From Ruania suaedae (lineage in GTDB: Bacteria > Actinomycetota > Actinomycetes > Actinomycetales > Beutenbergiaceae), in assembly GCF_021049265.1 (NCBI RefSeq), contig NZ_CP088018.1, forward strand, positions 744,001 to 808,000: a stretch of DNA of 64,000 bases. Direction: 5' to 3'. Under the pieces are notes generated by a model. That model had not been told where the DNA came from and searched no databases. It saw nothing but the letters and a program-made list of their open reading frames with translations. This document shows positions 15,139 through 24,337 of the stretch, in pieces. The position numbers and the translations under genes are program-made. Within the stretch, counting starts at the first letter, position 1, and each line of letters opens with the position of its first letter.

Positions 15139-15807
15139 ATGACCATCCATCTGGCGGGAGACTCCACCCTCGCTCCCGGCCCGCTCGACGGCTCCGGGGT
15201 GATCGGCTGGGGCGGTGTGCTGGCCGAGTTCGTCGAGGAGCCCGTGGCCAACCGGGCCATCGGCGGGGCGACGACGGACTCGTTCGTGGCCCAGGGCCGG
15301 TGGCAGGAGACGATCGAGGCGATCGCGCCGGGCGACACCGTGATCCTCGGCTTCGGTCACAACGACCAGAAGCTTGACGAGCTCGCCGCCGACGGGCGCT
15401 ACACGCAGAACCTCACCGGGTTCGTCGAGCAGGTGCGCGAGCGGTCCGGCCTCGCGGTGCTGACCACGAGCGTGGAGCGGCTGCTCCACACCGACGACGG
15501 CGCCCTGCGCGCCTCCCACGGGGGCTACCCGCGGGCCGTCCGCCGGCTCGGCAGGAACCTGGAGGTGCCGGTGATCGAGCTGACCGCGTTCACGCGCTGG
15601 CTCTACACCTGGCTCGGGGACGAGGCAGGCCCGGTGATCTTCCCGCACGGGAAGCCGGACCGGGCGCCCGAGGAGGCGCGCGACACCACCCACTTCGGCC
15701 TGGACGGGGCGCGTGCGGTGGCCGGCTTCGTGGCCGAGAACCTGCGCGCGATCCGCGGTCTGGACGACGACGGCGAGCCACTCGGCCGATGGGTGGCGCA
15801 ACCGTGA
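15139..15807 (+). CDS. SGNH-family rhamnogalacturonan acetylesterase-like hydrolase
   Basis: This 222-residue protein has the SGNH blocks in order: AGDSTL with nucleophile Ser9, a Gly near residue 43 in IGGATT, GHND with Asn75, and DTTHFG with Asp182/His185. This is the pattern of carbohydrate esterase family 12 (rhamnogalacturonan acetylesterase; Bacillus YesT/RhgT). It should remove acetyl groups from galacturonic acid in pectin fragments. There is no signal peptide, so it would act on imported fragments in the cytoplasm. It starts 5 bases after the permease stop and its own stop overlaps the next start. Confidence 0.9.
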   Translation: MTIHLAGDSTLAPGPLDGSGVIGWGGVLAEFVEEPVANRAIGGATTDSFVAQGRWQETIEAIAPGDTVILGFGHNDQKLDELAADGRYTQNLTGFVEQVRERSGLAVLTTSVERLLHTDDGALRASHGGYPRAVRRLGRNLEVPVIELTAFTRWLYTWLGDEAGPVIFPHGKPDRAPEEARDTTHFGLDGARAVAGFVAENLRAIRGLDDDGEPLGRWVAQP

Positions 15808-16475
15808 CCTATCGCAATGCCCTCGCCACGCCGTCGGACCTGGCCGGATGGGTGCCGGAAGGCCCCGTGGGCACGCGCTTCGCCGACGGCGGTATGGAAC
15901 TGTTCAGCACCGCCGACGAGGCCTCCCTGGAGGCCGGGGGGCGGGGCGACCACGCCCACGTCACCTACTGGTGCCCGGAGATCTTCGGACCCGACGTGGA
16001 GATCACCTGGGAGTTCCGGCCACTGGCCGGCGCCGGGCTGGCGATGCTGTTCTTCGCCGCCACCGGCGCACGGGGAGAGGACCTCTTCGATCCCGCGCTG
16101 GCCGAGCGCACCGGCTTCTATCCCCAGTACCACTCCGGTGACATCGCCACGCTGCACGTGTCCTACCTGCGCCGGAAGTGGGCCACCGAGCGGCGCCTGC
16201 GCACCTGCAACCTGCGCAAGAGCCCCGGCTTCCACCTCGTCGCCCAGGGCGCCGACCCGCTTCCGGGGCCCGAGGACGCCGACGGTCACTACCGGATCCG
16301 GGTGGTCAAACGCGGCCCGCACGTCTCCTTCGCCGTCGACGAGCTCGAGCTGTTCCGCTGGACCGACGACGACCCCGCCACCGGCGCCCCGCTCGGCGGC
16401 GGCCGGATCGGCCTGCGCCAGATGTCCCCGCTCATCGCCCACTACCGCAACCTCGAGGTGACCCCGCTGTCATGA
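15804..16475 (+). CDS. DUF1961 (YesU-like) family protein
   Basis: This 223-residue protein is a concanavalin-like beta-sandwich candidate matching DUF1961, whose Bacillus member yesU lies in the rhamnogalacturonan operon. Visible blocks are HVTYWCPEIFGPDVEITWEF near residue 48, FYPQYHSGDIATLHVSYLRR near 106 and a C-terminal GGGRIGLRQMSPLIAHYRN. The function is unproven; a lyase, hydrolase or binding role on pectin sugars is inferred from context. GTG 15804 overlaps the previous TGA, while ATG 15789 would add five residues. Its stop overlaps the next ATG (16472-16475). Confidence 0.85.
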   Translation: MTYRNALATPSDLAGWVPEGPVGTRFADGGMELFSTADEASLEAGGRGDHAHVTYWCPEIFGPDVEITWEFRPLAGAGLAMLFFAATGARGEDLFDPALAERTGFYPQYHSGDIATLHVSYLRRKWATERRLRTCNLRKSPGFHLVAQGADPLPGPEDADGHYRIRVVKRGPHVSFAVDELELFRWTDDDPATGAPLGGGRIGLRQMSPLIAHYRNLEVTPLS

Positions 16476-19117
16476 TGACCACGATCGATGTCCCGCTGCG
16501 CTGGATCGACGACGAGACCCCGGCCGGCCTGCCGGCGGGGGCGACCCTGGGCGCCCCGCTCCCGCGTGGAGCCGTCGGGGGCGGCGCCGGCACGCTCGAC
16601 TTCGCGGCGCTGGGCGTGGTCGACGCCGGCGGTGCCCCGGTGCCGGCGCAGCTGTGGCCGCTGGCCACCTGGCCGGACGGCAGCGTCAAGTGGACCGGCA
16701 TCGCCCTCGGCGCCACCGATGAGCCCAGCAGCTCCTACCGGCTGCGCTCGGAGGCCCCCGCGCCGCCGCCGTCGGCAACCGTGCGCGTCAGCGAGACCTC
16801 CGGAGGCGTCACGATCGACACCGGTGCGATGGTCGTGCGGCTGTCGCCGAGCGGGCCGGTGCTGGTGGAGTCCCTCGAGGTCGAGGGTCGGGAGGTGGCC
16901 CGCGGCGGGGTGCTGATCTCGAGCGTGCAGGGACGACCCGATCCGGACCACGGCTCGCGCGACCACGGGATCGGCCACGTCGAACGGGTCGAGGTCGAGC
17001 AGTCCGGACCCGTGCGGGCCGTGGTCCGGCTCGAGGGCCGCCACCACACCGACGGCGGCCGCCGGTGGCTGCCGTTCACGGTGCGGCTGGTGGCGGTGGC
17101 CGGCTCGCCCCGGCTGCGCCTGGTGCACTCCTTCGTCTGGGACGGCGACGCTGACGCCGACTTCCTGTCCTCGCTCGGGATCCGCTTCGACGTCCCGCTG
17201 CGCGCCGAGCCGCACGACCGGCACGTGCGCCTGGCCGGCGCCGGCGGCGGGCTGCTCCGGGAGGCCGTGCGCGGCCTGACGGGCCTGCGACGGGACCCGG
17301 GCGCTGCGGTGCGTCAGGCGCAGCTGGCGGGCGAGCCCACGCCGTCGCCGGAGACCTGGGACCAGGACGTCGCGCGCCTCGCGCGCTGGATCCCCACCTG
17401 GGATGCCTGGCAGCTGCGCCAGCACAGCGCCAACGGCTTCACCATCCGCAAACGCACCCAGCCCGGGCACGCATGGATCGGGGTGACCGAGGGCACCCGG
17501 TCGGACGGATTCGGCTACCTCGGCGACACCTCCGGCGGGCTCGGCATGGGGCTGACCGGGTTCTGGCAGTCCCACCCGACCGGGATCGACATCGCCGGCG
17601 CCGCCGCTGCCGGGCCGGATGCGGCCGGCTCGCTGACGATGTGGCTGTGGTCGCCGGACGCCGAACCGATGGACCTGCGCTTCTATCACGACGGCCTCGG
17701 CCAGGAGACCTACGAGCAGCAGCTCGACGCCCTCGACATCACCTACGAGGACTACGAGCCGGGCTTCGGCGATGCGCACGGGATCGCGCGCACGCACGAG
17801 CTGGACCTCGTCGGCTACGCCGCCACGCCGGCTGTGGAGCAGCTCGCGGCGCAGGTGCGGCACACCGTGCAGGCGCCCCGGCTCGCTCCCACCCCGCAGG
17901 TGCTGCACGCCGCCGGGGTGTTCGGTGACTGGGACCTGCCCGAGCGCAGCACCCCCGCGCGCGCCCGGCTGGAGGACAGGCTGACGGCGCTGCTGGATTT
18001 CTACGTCGGGCAGATCGACCAGCGCTCCTGGTACGGCTTCTGGAACTACGGCGACCTCATGCACTCCTACGACGCCGACCGGCACACGTGGCGTTACGAC
18101 GTCGGCGGCTACGCCTGGGACAACTCCGAGCTCTCCCCGGACCTGTGGTTGTGGACGTCCTTCCTGCGGACCGGCCGGGCCGACGTGTTCCGGCTGGCCG
18201 AGCGGCTCACCCGGCACACCGGAGACGTCGACGTCTACCACGCCGGGCAGTGGAAGGGCCTGGGTACCCGGCACAACGTCCAGCACTGGGGGTGCAGCGC
18301 CAAGCAGCTGCGCATCTCCACGCCGGCCTACCGGCGCCACCACTACTTCCTGACCGCCGACGAGCACACCCGGGACCTGATGCTCGAGCTGCGCGAGAGC
18401 GACGAGACCTTCCTCGGCCTGGACCCGGTGCGCAAGGTCCGCCCGGACGCGGCCACCTACGCCCCGCAGCGCAACGCCGTCGGGGTGGGCCTGGGAACGG
18501 ACTGGAGTGCGCTCGCGGCGACCTGGCTCGCCGACTGGGAGATCACCGGGAACCCCCGTTCCCGGGACCGGCTGCTCGGCACGATGGCCGACATCGGGGC
18601 GCTCAGGTACGGCTTCTTCACCGGTGAGGCGCTCTACGACCTGGACACCGGGCGCTTCGACACCTCGCGTGAGCGGGTGGGCGCCTCGCACCTGTCGATC
18701 ATGTTCGGCCTGGTCGAGGTGTGCAGCGAACTGGTGGACCTGGTGCCCGAGGACGATGCCCCCGGGTTCCGCGACGCCTGGCTGCAGTACTGCCGCCTCT
18801 ACCTCGGCAGCGCCGAGGAGCAGGTGGCCGAGCTGGGCTCCGAGCACGGGGGAGCGCCGTTCGAGCAGCCGCATGCGCGGGTGCTCGCCTACGCCGCGAA
18901 CCGGCTCGGCCGCCCGGACCTGGCGGAGCGGGCGTGGCGGGCGTTCTTCGTGGGCGGTGAGCGGATGCGGGGTGACTTCGTGTCCACGCAGACGCTGCCG
19001 CCGTACGTGCCCGCCCCGGTCGACGATGCCCCGACGCTGTGGACCAACGACGCCGCCCAGGGGAGCCTGGCGACGATGCAGTGCCTGGCGCTGATCGGGG
19101 ACCACCTGCCGGAGTGA
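16472..19117 (+). CDS. Exo-rhamnogalacturonan lyase-like protein (PcRGLX/YetA type)
   Basis: This 881-residue protein without signal peptide has the three-part layout of the PcRGLX/YetA family. An N-terminal RIFT-barrel domain (residues ~1-90: VPLRWIDDETPAGLPAG, WPDGSVKWTGI) is followed by a central beta-sandwich (~95-470) and a C-terminal alpha/alpha toroid (~480-880, with WYGFWNYGDLMHSYD and HNVQHWGCSAKQ). Family members attack rhamnogalacturonan chain ends. It is the last and largest gene of the operon, coupled by ATGA overlap with DUF1961. Two ATGs, 16472 and 16475, are equally possible. Lyase activity itself is inferred from the family. Confidence 0.9.
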   Translation: MMTTIDVPLRWIDDETPAGLPAGATLGAPLPRGAVGGGAGTLDFAALGVVDAGGAPVPAQLWPLATWPDGSVKWTGIALGATDEPSSSYRLRSEAPAPPPSATVRVSETSGGVTIDTGAMVVRLSPSGPVLVESLEVEGREVARGGVLISSVQGRPDPDHGSRDHGIGHVERVEVEQSGPVRAVVRLEGRHHTDGGRRWLPFTVRLVAVAGSPRLRLVHSFVWDGDADADFLSSLGIRFDVPLRAEPHDRHVRLAGAGGGLLREAVRGLTGLRRDPGAAVRQAQLAGEPTPSPETWDQDVARLARWIPTWDAWQLRQHSANGFTIRKRTQPGHAWIGVTEGTRSDGFGYLGDTSGGLGMGLTGFWQSHPTGIDIAGAAAAGPDAAGSLTMWLWSPDAEPMDLRFYHDGLGQETYEQQLDALDITYEDYEPGFGDAHGIARTHELDLVGYAATPAVEQLAAQVRHTVQAPRLAPTPQVLHAAGVFGDWDLPERSTPARARLEDRLTALLDFYVGQIDQRSWYGFWNYGDLMHSYDADRHTWRYDVGGYAWDNSELSPDLWLWTSFLRTGRADVFRLAERLTRHTGDVDVYHAGQWKGLGTRHNVQHWGCSAKQLRISTPAYRRHHYFLTADEHTRDLMLELRESDETFLGLDPVRKVRPDAATYAPQRNAVGVGLGTDWSALAATWLADWEITGNPRSRDRLLGTMADIGALRYGFFTGEALYDLDTGRFDTSRERVGASHLSIMFGLVEVCSELVDLVPEDDAPGFRDAWLQYCRLYLGSAEEQVAELGSEHGGAPFEQPHARVLAYAANRLGRPDLAERAWRAFFVGGERMRGDFVSTQTLPPYVPAPVDDAPTLWTNDAAQGSLATMQCLALIGDHLPE

Positions 19118-19183
19118 GATCGGCCACGAAGGCGCAGACGATGCCGGAGCGGTGTGCAAGACTGGCGGCGTCGAACTGAAGTT

Positions 19184-19312
19184 CGCGCACTCCGGGGTCG
19201 GTGTAATTCCGAACCGGCGGTAACAGTCCGCGACCCGGCCGCAGCCAGCGGCCGGTTGACCAGGTGAGATTCCTGGACCGACGGTGAAAGTCCGGATGGG
19301 AGGAAGTGCGCG
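19184..19312 (+). promoter_or_regulatory. FMN riboswitch (RFN element)
   Basis: All RFN hallmarks are present in order: CTCCGGGGTCGGTG after the 5' P1 arm CGCGCAC (19184-19190), ATTCCGAACCGGCGGTAACA (19206-19225), AGTCCGCGAC, a variable stem with GCCGGTTGACC, GGTGAGATTCCTGGACCGAC, GGTGAAAGTCCGGATGGGAG, and the closing P1 arm GTGCGCG (19306-19312). It lies ~95 bases before ribD and should reduce riboflavin-operon expression when FMN is abundant. Confidence 0.96.
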
Positions 19313-19381
19313 CGCGACGGTCGGCGTCTCCCGTCGGCTCGTGCCGGTGGCGAGGTGCCGTTCGTCGTCGCCGGCCCCGGG

Positions 19382-19397
19382 CTGCGCCCTAGCGCAG
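19382..19397 (+). promoter_or_regulatory. Hairpin overlapping the ribD ribosome site
   Basis: CTGCGC and GCGCAG pair around CCTA, and the 3' arm runs into the AGGAG (19396-19400) used by ribD. This is a natural candidate for the riboswitch expression platform acting at translation. Confidence 0.6.
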
Positions 19398-19407
19398 GAG
19401 GACCCAG

Positions 19408-20505
19408 GTGGCCATGTCCCTTCCGCGTGATCGCGACCACGACCTGGTCGTCGACGCCCTCGATCACGCCATCGAGCTGAGCGCCCGCGGACTGGGCCGG
19501 GTCAGCCCGAACCCCGCCGTCGGGTGCGTGATCCTCGACATCGAGGGTCACACCGTGGGCGAGGGGTGGCATCAGCGCCCCGGCGGCCCGCACGCCGAGG
19601 TCGCCGCGATCGCCGACGCCGCGGAACGGGTCTTCGCACCCGACGAGGCGCCGGAGGGGTTCCTGGGCGGCTGCACCGCCGTGGTCACCCTCGAACCCTG
19701 CCCGCACACCGGGCGGACGGGCCCCTGCACCGAGGCGCTGCTCGAGGCCGGGGTCTCCCGCGTGGTCTACGCGCTCGAGGACCCCCTGCACGGCGGCGGG
19801 GCCGACGTCCTGCGCCACTATGGCGTCGAGGTGCACGGCCCCGGCAGTGCGCTGGTGCCGGACGCGCAGGCCCGGGCGGCCACGCTCGTGCTCGAACCCT
19901 GGTCGACGGCGCAGCGCACCGGCCGCCCGCACGTCACCTGGAAGTTTGCCGCCACCCTCGACGGGCGGTCCGCGGCCGCCGACGGCAGCAGCCGGTGGAT
20001 CACCGGTGAGCAGGCTCGTGCCGACGTCCACCGGCTGCGTGACGAGGCCGACGCAGTGCTCATCGGGGCGGGGACCCAGCGCGCCGACGATCCGCAGCTG
20101 ACCGTGCGGCCGGCGCCGCCGGACGGGCGCCAGCCGCTCCGGGTGGTCCTCGACCCCCGCGGCACCACCGCTGCGGACTCGCGCATCCTCGACGACGCCG
20201 CCCCCACCCTGGTGCTGGGCGTGACCGATCTGCACGAGGTGCTCGCCATCCTGTACGAGCGTGACGTCAGGTCGGTGCTGCTCGAGGGTGGCCCGCGCCT
20301 GGCCGGCTCGTTCTTCGCCGCCGGTCTGGTCGATCGCGTGGTCGCCTATCTCGCCCCTGCCCTGCTCGGCGCCGGCGCGGCGGCACTCGCCGATGCGGGC
20401 GTGAGCACCCTTGCGGGCGCCCACCGTCTCGAGCCGGTCGAGGTCACCACCCTGGGAGCCGACCTCCGGCTCATCGCCCGCCCCGTCCGCCGAACGGAAC
20501 CGTGA
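19408..20505 (+). CDS. ribD: Bifunctional pyrimidine deaminase/reductase RibD
   Basis: This 365-residue protein has an N-terminal deaminase domain with the zinc site HAE (62-64) and PCPHTGRTGPC (Cys98, Cys107), and a C-terminal reductase domain from ~residue 155 (HVTWKFAATLDGRSA, SRWITGEQARADVH, LLEGGPRLAGSF). It converts the product of GTP cyclohydrolase II by deamination and then NADPH-dependent side-chain reduction. GTG 19408 is 7 bases after AGGAG; ATG 19414 is an alternative. It is the first gene of the FMN-riboswitch-controlled operon. Confidence 0.96.
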   Translation: MAMSLPRDRDHDLVVDALDHAIELSARGLGRVSPNPAVGCVILDIEGHTVGEGWHQRPGGPHAEVAAIADAAERVFAPDEAPEGFLGGCTAVVTLEPCPHTGRTGPCTEALLEAGVSRVVYALEDPLHGGGADVLRHYGVEVHGPGSALVPDAQARAATLVLEPWSTAQRTGRPHVTWKFAATLDGRSAAADGSSRWITGEQARADVHRLRDEADAVLIGAGTQRADDPQLTVRPAPPDGRQPLRVVLDPRGTTAADSRILDDAAPTLVLGVTDLHEVLAILYERDVRSVLLEGGPRLAGSFFAAGLVDRVVAYLAPALLGAGAAALADAGVSTLAGAHRLEPVEVTTLGADLRLIARPVRRTEP

Positions 20506-20562
20506 GCGGCTCTCCGGCCGCGCCACCACTCGTCGTGCCGTCCACCCCTGCAAGGAGAGACC

Positions 20563-21216
20563 ATGTTCACCGGAATCGTCACCGATCTCGCGACCGTCAC
20601 CGCGCTCGAGACCGCCCCGGGCGGGGCCCGGCTCCGCGTCCGGGGCAGGCTGCCGCGGGACGTCGCCCCGGGTGACTCCATCGCCGTCGACGGTGTCTGC
20701 GTCACGGTCACCACCGTGACCACGGTGGAAGGCGCCGGGGGTGAGGGCGGAGGCGGCGCCGTCGTGGAGTTCACGGCCGATCTCATGCCCGCCACGCTGG
20801 ACCGGACCACGATCGGGCGGCGCGAACCCGGGGACCGGGTCAACCTCGAGCCGGCGCTCGCGGCGAACGGGCGCTTCGGCGGTCACGTGGTCACCGGGCA
20901 CATCGACGCCGTCGCGGCGGTGGTGGGGCGCACCAGCGGCGAGCTGGCCGACCGGCTGACCGTCGCCGTGCCCGCCCACCTGGCGCGCTACGTGGTGGCT
21001 CAGGGATCGATCACGATCGACGGCGTCTCCCTCACGGTCGCCGAGCTCACCGACACCGCCGAGGGATGCGAGGTGACGATCGGTCTCATCCCCGCCACCC
21101 TCGAGGCCACCACGCTCGGACGGCGCACCCCGCCCGACCGGGTGAACGTCGAGGTCGACGTGCTCGCCAAGCAGGTCGAGCGCCTCCTCGCCGCCGGGGA
21201 GACCGCCCGTGCGTGA
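20563..21216 (+). CDS. ribE: Riboflavin synthase, alpha subunit
   Basis: This 217-residue protein has the two tandem lumazine-binding repeats of riboflavin synthase. Repeat one opens with MFTGIV and contains [13 protein letters not shown]; repeat two has [12 protein letters not shown] and then [13 protein letters not shown]. The enzyme joins two 6,7-dimethyl-8-ribityllumazine molecules to make riboflavin. An AAGGAGAG ribosome site precedes ATG 20563. Its last 8 bases overlap the next gene. Confidence 0.96.
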   Translation: MFTGIVTDLATVTALETAPGGARLRVRGRLPRDVAPGDSIAVDGVCVTVTTVTTVEGAGGEGGGGAVVEFTADLMPATLDRTTIGRREPGDRVNLEPALAANGRFGGHVVTGHIDAVAAVVGRTSGELADRLTVAVPAHLARYVVAQGSITIDGVSLTVAELTDTAEGCEVTIGLIPATLEATTLGRRTPPDRVNVEVDVLAKQVERLLAAGETARA

Positions 21217-22477
21217 GGTGGAGGACGCGATCGCCGCGATCGCCGCCGGCCGGATGGTGATCGTCACCGACGACGCCGACCGGGAGGACGAGGGCGATCT
21301 GGTGGCCGCCGCCGAGACCATCACCCCCCAGATCGTCGCGTTTATGGCCACACACGGGCGCGGGCTCATCTGCGCACCGGTCGCCGGGGAGATCGCCGAT
21401 CGGCTGGAGCTGGCGCCGATGGTCCGGCGCAACACCGAGGCGCACGGGACGGCCTTCACGGTCTCCGTGGACGCCGCCGCGGGCATCACCACCGGCATCA
21501 GCGCCGCCGACCGCGCCCGTACCATCGCGCTGCTCACCGATCCGGCCACCCGGCCCGGCGATCTGGCCCGGCCCGGGCACGTCTTCCCGCTCCTTGCCCA
21601 CCCCGACGGTGTGCTGGGCCGGATCGGGCACACCGAGGCCGGTGTGGACCTGGCCCGGCTCGCCGGGCGCGCGCCCGCCGCCGTCATCTGCGAGATCCTC
21701 ACCCCCGACGGCGTCCCCGCCCGCGGCGAGGAGCTGCGCGCCCTGGCCGCGGCTCACGACCTGCCCGTGGTCAGCGTGGCCGAGCTCGTCGCCCATCGCT
21801 GCCGGTCCGGTGGCGCTCCGGCGCCCGCCCGGTCCGGCGTGCACCGGTCCGCGACGGCGACCCTCCCCACGGCGCACGGGCCGTTCCGCTCGATCGTGTT
21901 CACCGACGTCTCGGGTATCGAGCACGTGGCACTGTGCCGCGGCCTCGGGCCCGGCGACCGGTTCGACGGCGCCGGGGACGTGCTCGTGCGGGTGCACTCG
22001 GAGTGCCTGACCGGCGAGGCGTTCGGCTCGCTGCGCTGCGACTGCGGGCCCCAGCTCGAGGACGCGCTGGCGGCGATCGCCGCCTCCGGGCGCGGCGCCG
22101 TCGTGTACCTGCGCGGCCATGAGGGCCGTGGCACCGGGCTGAGCGCGAAGATCCGCGCCTACGCCCTGCAGGAGCAGGGGCGCGACACCGTCGAGGCGAA
22201 CCTGGAGCAGGGCCTGCCCGCCGACGCCCGCGACTACGGCGCTGCCGCCGCCATCCTGCTTGACGTCGGCGCCCGGACGGTCCGCCTGCAGTCGAACAAC
22301 CCGGCCAAGTCGGCAGCCCTGGCGCTCGGCGGGGTACACGTCAGCGCGCACGTGCCCGCACCGGCGCCGGTCGGCGCGGACAACCTTCCCTACCTGCGCA
22401 CCAAGGCCGAGCGGATGGGGCACGTGCTGCCCTGGCTGCCGAGCCGGCCCACCCCCCACGAGAGGACCACCGCATGA
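21209..22477 (+). CDS. ribBA: Bifunctional DHBP synthase/GTP cyclohydrolase II RibBA
   Basis: This 422-residue fusion has an N-terminal 3,4-dihydroxy-2-butanone-4-phosphate synthase domain ([10 protein letters not shown] at 21-30; [13 protein letters not shown]) and a C-terminal GTP cyclohydrolase II domain with the zinc ligands Cys266, Cys277 and Cys279 in [18 protein letters not shown], followed by [11 protein letters not shown]. It supplies both precursors of riboflavin. The GTG start at 21209 overlaps the end of ribE by 8 bases, and its stop overlaps the ATG of ribH. Confidence 0.96.
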   Translation: MREVEDAIAAIAAGRMVIVTDDADREDEGDLVAAAETITPQIVAFMATHGRGLICAPVAGEIADRLELAPMVRRNTEAHGTAFTVSVDAAAGITTGISAADRARTIALLTDPATRPGDLARPGHVFPLLAHPDGVLGRIGHTEAGVDLARLAGRAPAAVICEILTPDGVPARGEELRALAAAHDLPVVSVAELVAHRCRSGGAPAPARSGVHRSATATLPTAHGPFRSIVFTDVSGIEHVALCRGLGPGDRFDGAGDVLVRVHSECLTGEAFGSLRCDCGPQLEDALAAIAASGRGAVVYLRGHEGRGTGLSAKIRAYALQEQGRDTVEANLEQGLPADARDYGAAAAILLDVGARTVRLQSNNPAKSAALALGGVHVSAHVPAPAPVGADNLPYLRTKAERMGHVLPWLPSRPTPHERTTA

Positions 22478-22959
22478 GCACCCCCGCCCCGCACGCCGGA
22501 CCTCAGGTCCAGGTGCCGCACGTACCCCACCTGCGGGTCGCCGTCGTGGCTGCCTGCTGGCACGAGGAGATCACCACCGGCCTGCTCACCGGGGCGCTCC
22601 GGGCGCTCGCGGAGGCCGGCATCGACGAGCCGCAGGTGGTGCGGGTGCCGGGCAGCTTCGAGCTGCCCGTGGCCGCCGGCCGGCTGGCGCGTGGCGGTTT
22701 CGATGCCGTGGTGGCCCTCGGGATGGTCCTGCAGGGGACGACCGCGCACTTCGAGTACGTCTGCCAGGGCGTGACGTCGGGGCTCACGCAGGTGGCCACG
22801 AGCACCGGCGTCCCGGTCGGGTTCGGCGTGCTGACCTGCACCGGCGTGGAGCAGGCGCGCGACCGTGCCGGCCTGCCCGGCTCGCGGCAGGATGTCGGTT
22901 ACGAGGCGACGGTGGCGGCACTCAGTACCGCGGTCGCGCTCGCCGGCGCCGGGGTGTGA
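22474..22959 (+). CDS. ribH: 6,7-dimethyl-8-ribityllumazine synthase
   Basis: This 161-residue lumazine synthase has PGSFELP near residue 50, [15 protein letters not shown] near 85 with the catalytic His, and [18 protein letters not shown] near 110. The usual GxVIRGxTxHFE segment reads [12 protein letters not shown] here. It condenses the RibD product with dihydroxybutanone phosphate. The ATG overlaps the ribBA stop, completing a ribD-ribE-ribBA-ribH order. The convergent VOC gene ends 15 bases downstream. Confidence 0.94.
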   Translation: MSTPAPHAGPQVQVPHVPHLRVAVVAACWHEEITTGLLTGALRALAEAGIDEPQVVRVPGSFELPVAAGRLARGGFDAVVALGMVLQGTTAHFEYVCQGVTSGLTQVATSTGVPVGFGVLTCTGVEQARDRAGLPGSRQDVGYEATVAALSTAVALAGAGV

Positions 22960-22974
22960 GCCGGTGGTGGCCGG

Positions 22975-23778
22975 TCAGGTGCTGACGAGCCACCGGAAGC
23001 CGTCGGGATCGGTGAAGACGCCGCGGTAGCCATGGTCGGTGGCATCGCCGGGGGTGGTGACTGCTCCGCCGGCCGCGGCGGCCGAGTCGAGCAGGGCGTC
23101 GACGGCTGCGGGGGTGGCGGCGCGGTGCCTCAGCGTCAGCGCGCTCCCCGAGCGTCCCTCGGTGCCGGCGCTCCCCTGGGGGCCCACACCGACGTCCTTG
23201 GCCAGCACGGGGTGCTGCATCAGGCACAGGCGGGTCGCCCCCGGAAGCGGTGCGAAGTCGATGTACTTCGATCCGTAGTCGCGGTCCGGGACCAGACCGA
23301 GCGCCTCGTAGAAGGCCCGGGAGGTTGTCGGCTCACCCACCCCGAGAATGAGGGTGGTCTCTGTCGGCCTGGGAGTGGACGCCGCCGGGTCGGAGTCCTT
23401 GCGGGTGCCCGCGGCGACCTTCCAGACGGATCCGTCGATGGCGCGGAAGACCCCGGAGAAGGAGCCGAAGAGGGCCTTCTTCGCCGGCTTGAGCTCCTGG
23501 GCGCCGGCGCCCGCCGCGGCCTGCATGACCGCCCGGACGTCGGAGGGCTGCTCCACCAGATAGGTGAGGACGTAGCCGTCGAAGCCGGATGGGACCGTGC
23601 CGGGGGATGGGGCCGTGCCGGGGGTCTGGTCGAGCTCGAGCCGCCCGCGGCCGTGCAGGTCCAGGACGGCGACCTCCCCGCCGTCGGTGAGAGAGGGGGC
23701 GAAGGTGCTCGTGTATCCATCGAGCGCCCGGGCCGGATCGGCGGCGGTGATCGAGACGGCGTCGAGAGTCAGTGCCAT
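22975..23778 (-). CDS. VOC-family (glyoxalase/bleomycin-resistance) protein
   Basis: This 267-residue protein has two VOC modules. The first (residues ~1-115) starts with MALTLDAVSITAADPARALDGY; the second (~140-267) has TLILGVGEPTTSRAFYEALGL and ends with GVFTDPDGFRWLVST, the typical VOC closing strand. The family includes dioxygenases, isomerases and resistance proteins, and no specific metal triad can be assigned confidently. ATG 23776-23778 lies 2 bases after the DUF1801 gene stop on the same strand, so the two form an operon. Confidence 0.85.
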   Translation of the reverse strand: MALTLDAVSITAADPARALDGYTSTFAPSLTDGGEVAVLDLHGRGRLELDQTPGTAPSPGTVPSGFDGYVLTYLVEQPSDVRAVMQAAAGAGAQELKPAKKALFGSFSGVFRAIDGSVWKVAAGTRKDSDPAASTPRPTETTLILGVGEPTTSRAFYEALGLVPDRDYGSKYIDFAPLPGATRLCLMQHPVLAKDVGVGPQGSAGTEGRSGSALTLRHRAATPAAVDALLDSAAAAGGAVTTPGDATDHGYRGVFTDPDGFRWLVST

Positions 23779-23780
23779 GG

Positions 23781-24248
23781 TCAGCCCACCGCCCGCTCGA
23801 CCAGGCCGGCGAGCTGCTTCCACGCGGCCTCGGTGGGTTCGGTCAGGGCGTAGGCCGTCGGCCACAGTCCCGAGTCGTCGTCGAGCGCGGCCAGCGTGCT
23901 GACACCGAAGGTGGAGTAGCGCTCCTTGTCCATCTGACCGCTGCGGAAGAAGACGACGACCTTGCCCTTGCGGGCGTACCCCGGTTGCCCGTAGTAGAGC
24001 TTGGGAGCGAGCTCGGGCGCGGTGGTCGTCACGATCGTGTGCACCCGTTCGGCGAGCTCACGATCGCCGTTCGGCATCTCGGCGATCTTCGCCAGCACGT
24101 CGGCCTCGTCGGCTGCTGCCTTGGCCTCAGCCGTCTCGTCGCGGCTGCCGCGCTTCGCCTGAGTCCTGAGCTCGGCGGCGCGCTGCTTCATCGCCTCGCG
24201 CTCCTGCGCGGAGAACCCCTCGGACTGTTCCTTGCGTGATGCGGACAT
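23781..24248 (-). CDS. DUF1801 / YdhG-like protein
   Basis: This 155-residue protein has a charged, coiled N-terminal half rich in Glu, Lys and Ala (residues ~1-55), then a DUF1801 domain with VLAKIAEMPNGDRELAERVH, LYYGQPGYARKGKVVVFF and a YSTFGVS strand. The family includes frataxin-like folds such as Bacillus YdhG; a binding or stress role is inferred only. The AGAGGGG site before ATG 24246-24248 supports this start over one at 24284. It is the first gene of a two-gene operon with the VOC protein. Confidence 0.85.
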   Translation of the reverse strand: MSASRKEQSEGFSAQEREAMKQRAAELRTQAKRGSRDETAEAKAAADEADVLAKIAEMPNGDRELAERVHTIVTTTAPELAPKLYYGQPGYARKGKVVVFFRSGQMDKERYSTFGVSTLAALDDDSGLWPTAYALTEPTEAAWKQLAGLVERAVG

Positions 24249-24337
24249 CGTGATCCCCTCTTGTCGGTCTTTGGTGCTGATCACCGTAGACGCGGGGCTG
24301 GGGGCGGCACTTCTCGATTCCTGATCGATGTGAGGGG

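Noticed and set aside
16442-19159. 905-codon open frame on the minus strand
   Set aside because: It lies opposite the exo-rhamnogalacturonan lyase-like gene and reads as low-complexity Arg/Gly/Val/His; a GC-rich antisense shadow.
18889-21702. 937-codon open frame on the minus strand across the riboflavin genes
   Set aside because: It runs through the FMN riboswitch and ribD-ribE, which have clear families on the plus strand.
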